A stretch of DNA of 64,000 nucleotides, taken from the NCBI RefSeq assembly GCF_900496995.4, contig NC_044011.1, positions 13,672,041 to 13,736,040 on the forward strand. The letters are read 5' to 3'. How positions within the stretch are numbered: position 1 is the first letter of the stretch; the number at the start of each line of letters is the position of its first letter. The notes under the pieces were generated by a model that saw nothing but the letters and a program-made list of their open reading frames with translations, was not told the DNA's origin and did not search any database. Of the stretch, positions 63,801 to 64,000 are shown in pieces. Position numbers and translations under genes: made by a program. Source of the stretch: Aquila chrysaetos chrysaetos (Eukaryota; Chordata; Aves; Accipitriformes; Accipitridae).

Positions 63801-64000
63801 TTTATGTCATTTTATCTCACAGTTGTCAATTGGCTAGTCTGACAGCTGATGTCTTGTGAAGAAGTACGACCCTCTCTCATCACACCATTGCAATGAATAG
63901 TGCAGATTTTAAGGTTTGAGATGACTATGGCCTGGCAGTTTTGTAGTTCCTTTCATACACTAGAGCGTGATGGAAATCACTGGTACCTCTGGGAGTTTAA
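60870..64000. other. Unique AT-rich sequence to the window end
   Basis: No gene is recognised. A short TATATACACACACAC run lies near 63441. Open frames of about 100 codons at 61092-61409 and 63287-63595 (both minus strand) have no motif; the second contains Lys/Arg runs from T- and A-rich tracts. No transposon is recognised. Confidence 0.4.

Overview
The window looks like nuclear DNA from a bird, most likely a gene-poor intergenic or long-intron region. The best evidence is a CR1 LINE near 38.4-38.96 kb. It is 5'-truncated, keeps an open reading frame for the C-terminus of its reverse-transcriptase polyprotein, and ends in the tandem 8-mer tail (ATTCTATG)n that marks avian CR1 copies. A solo-LTR-like block at 33.75-34.14 kb resembles an LTR type common in bird genomes. 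Several much older CR1 relics, of the kind shared by birds, crocodilians and turtles, support the same conclusion. I cannot name the species or the locus.

I found no protein-coding gene that I can defend. All long open frames are unsupported: they lie in GC-rich DNA, overlap one another on both strands, or belong to repeats. I saw no tRNA, rRNA, CRISPR array or prokaryotic-type operon.

Layout: 0.49-1.21 kb is a strong CpG island, the one good promoter candidate, possibly with a first exon on either strand. From 1.2 to 17 kb lies mostly unique sequence with a 42-base A tract (3.73 kb), a MIR-like SINE relic (5.3 kb), a perfect (GA)39 microsatellite (6.35 kb) and a small CpG-dense patch (13.6 kb). 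From 17 to 34 kb there are ancient CR1 relics (18.6-19.6 and 23.5 kb), a younger CR1 fragment with internal loss (27.3 kb), simple repeats and the LTR. From 34 to 39 kb there is another ancient CR1 (36.0-36.9 kb), an old amniote-type repeat (38.1-38.3 kb) and the young CR1. From 39 to 50 kb the DNA is mostly unique, with a candidate conserved regulatory block near 42.7-43.1 kb, a CpG-dense patch at 45.4 kb and two G tracts. From 50 to 64 kb the DNA is AT-rich, with two ancient CR1 relics whose 3' ends face each other (50.9-52.5 kb), two MITE-like relics (57.8 and 58.6 kb) and a third G tract.

No genes can be shown to work together here. The functional hypothesis the sequence allows is a CpG-island promoter followed by a long non-coding stretch that may carry distal regulatory elements. 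I did not find a clear new biological system. The observations most worth checking are the transcript structure at the CpG island, the two octamer-containing blocks, the 45.4 kb CpG patch, and the mono-G and mono-A tracts. All repeat identifications come from recognition by eye, not from a database search.
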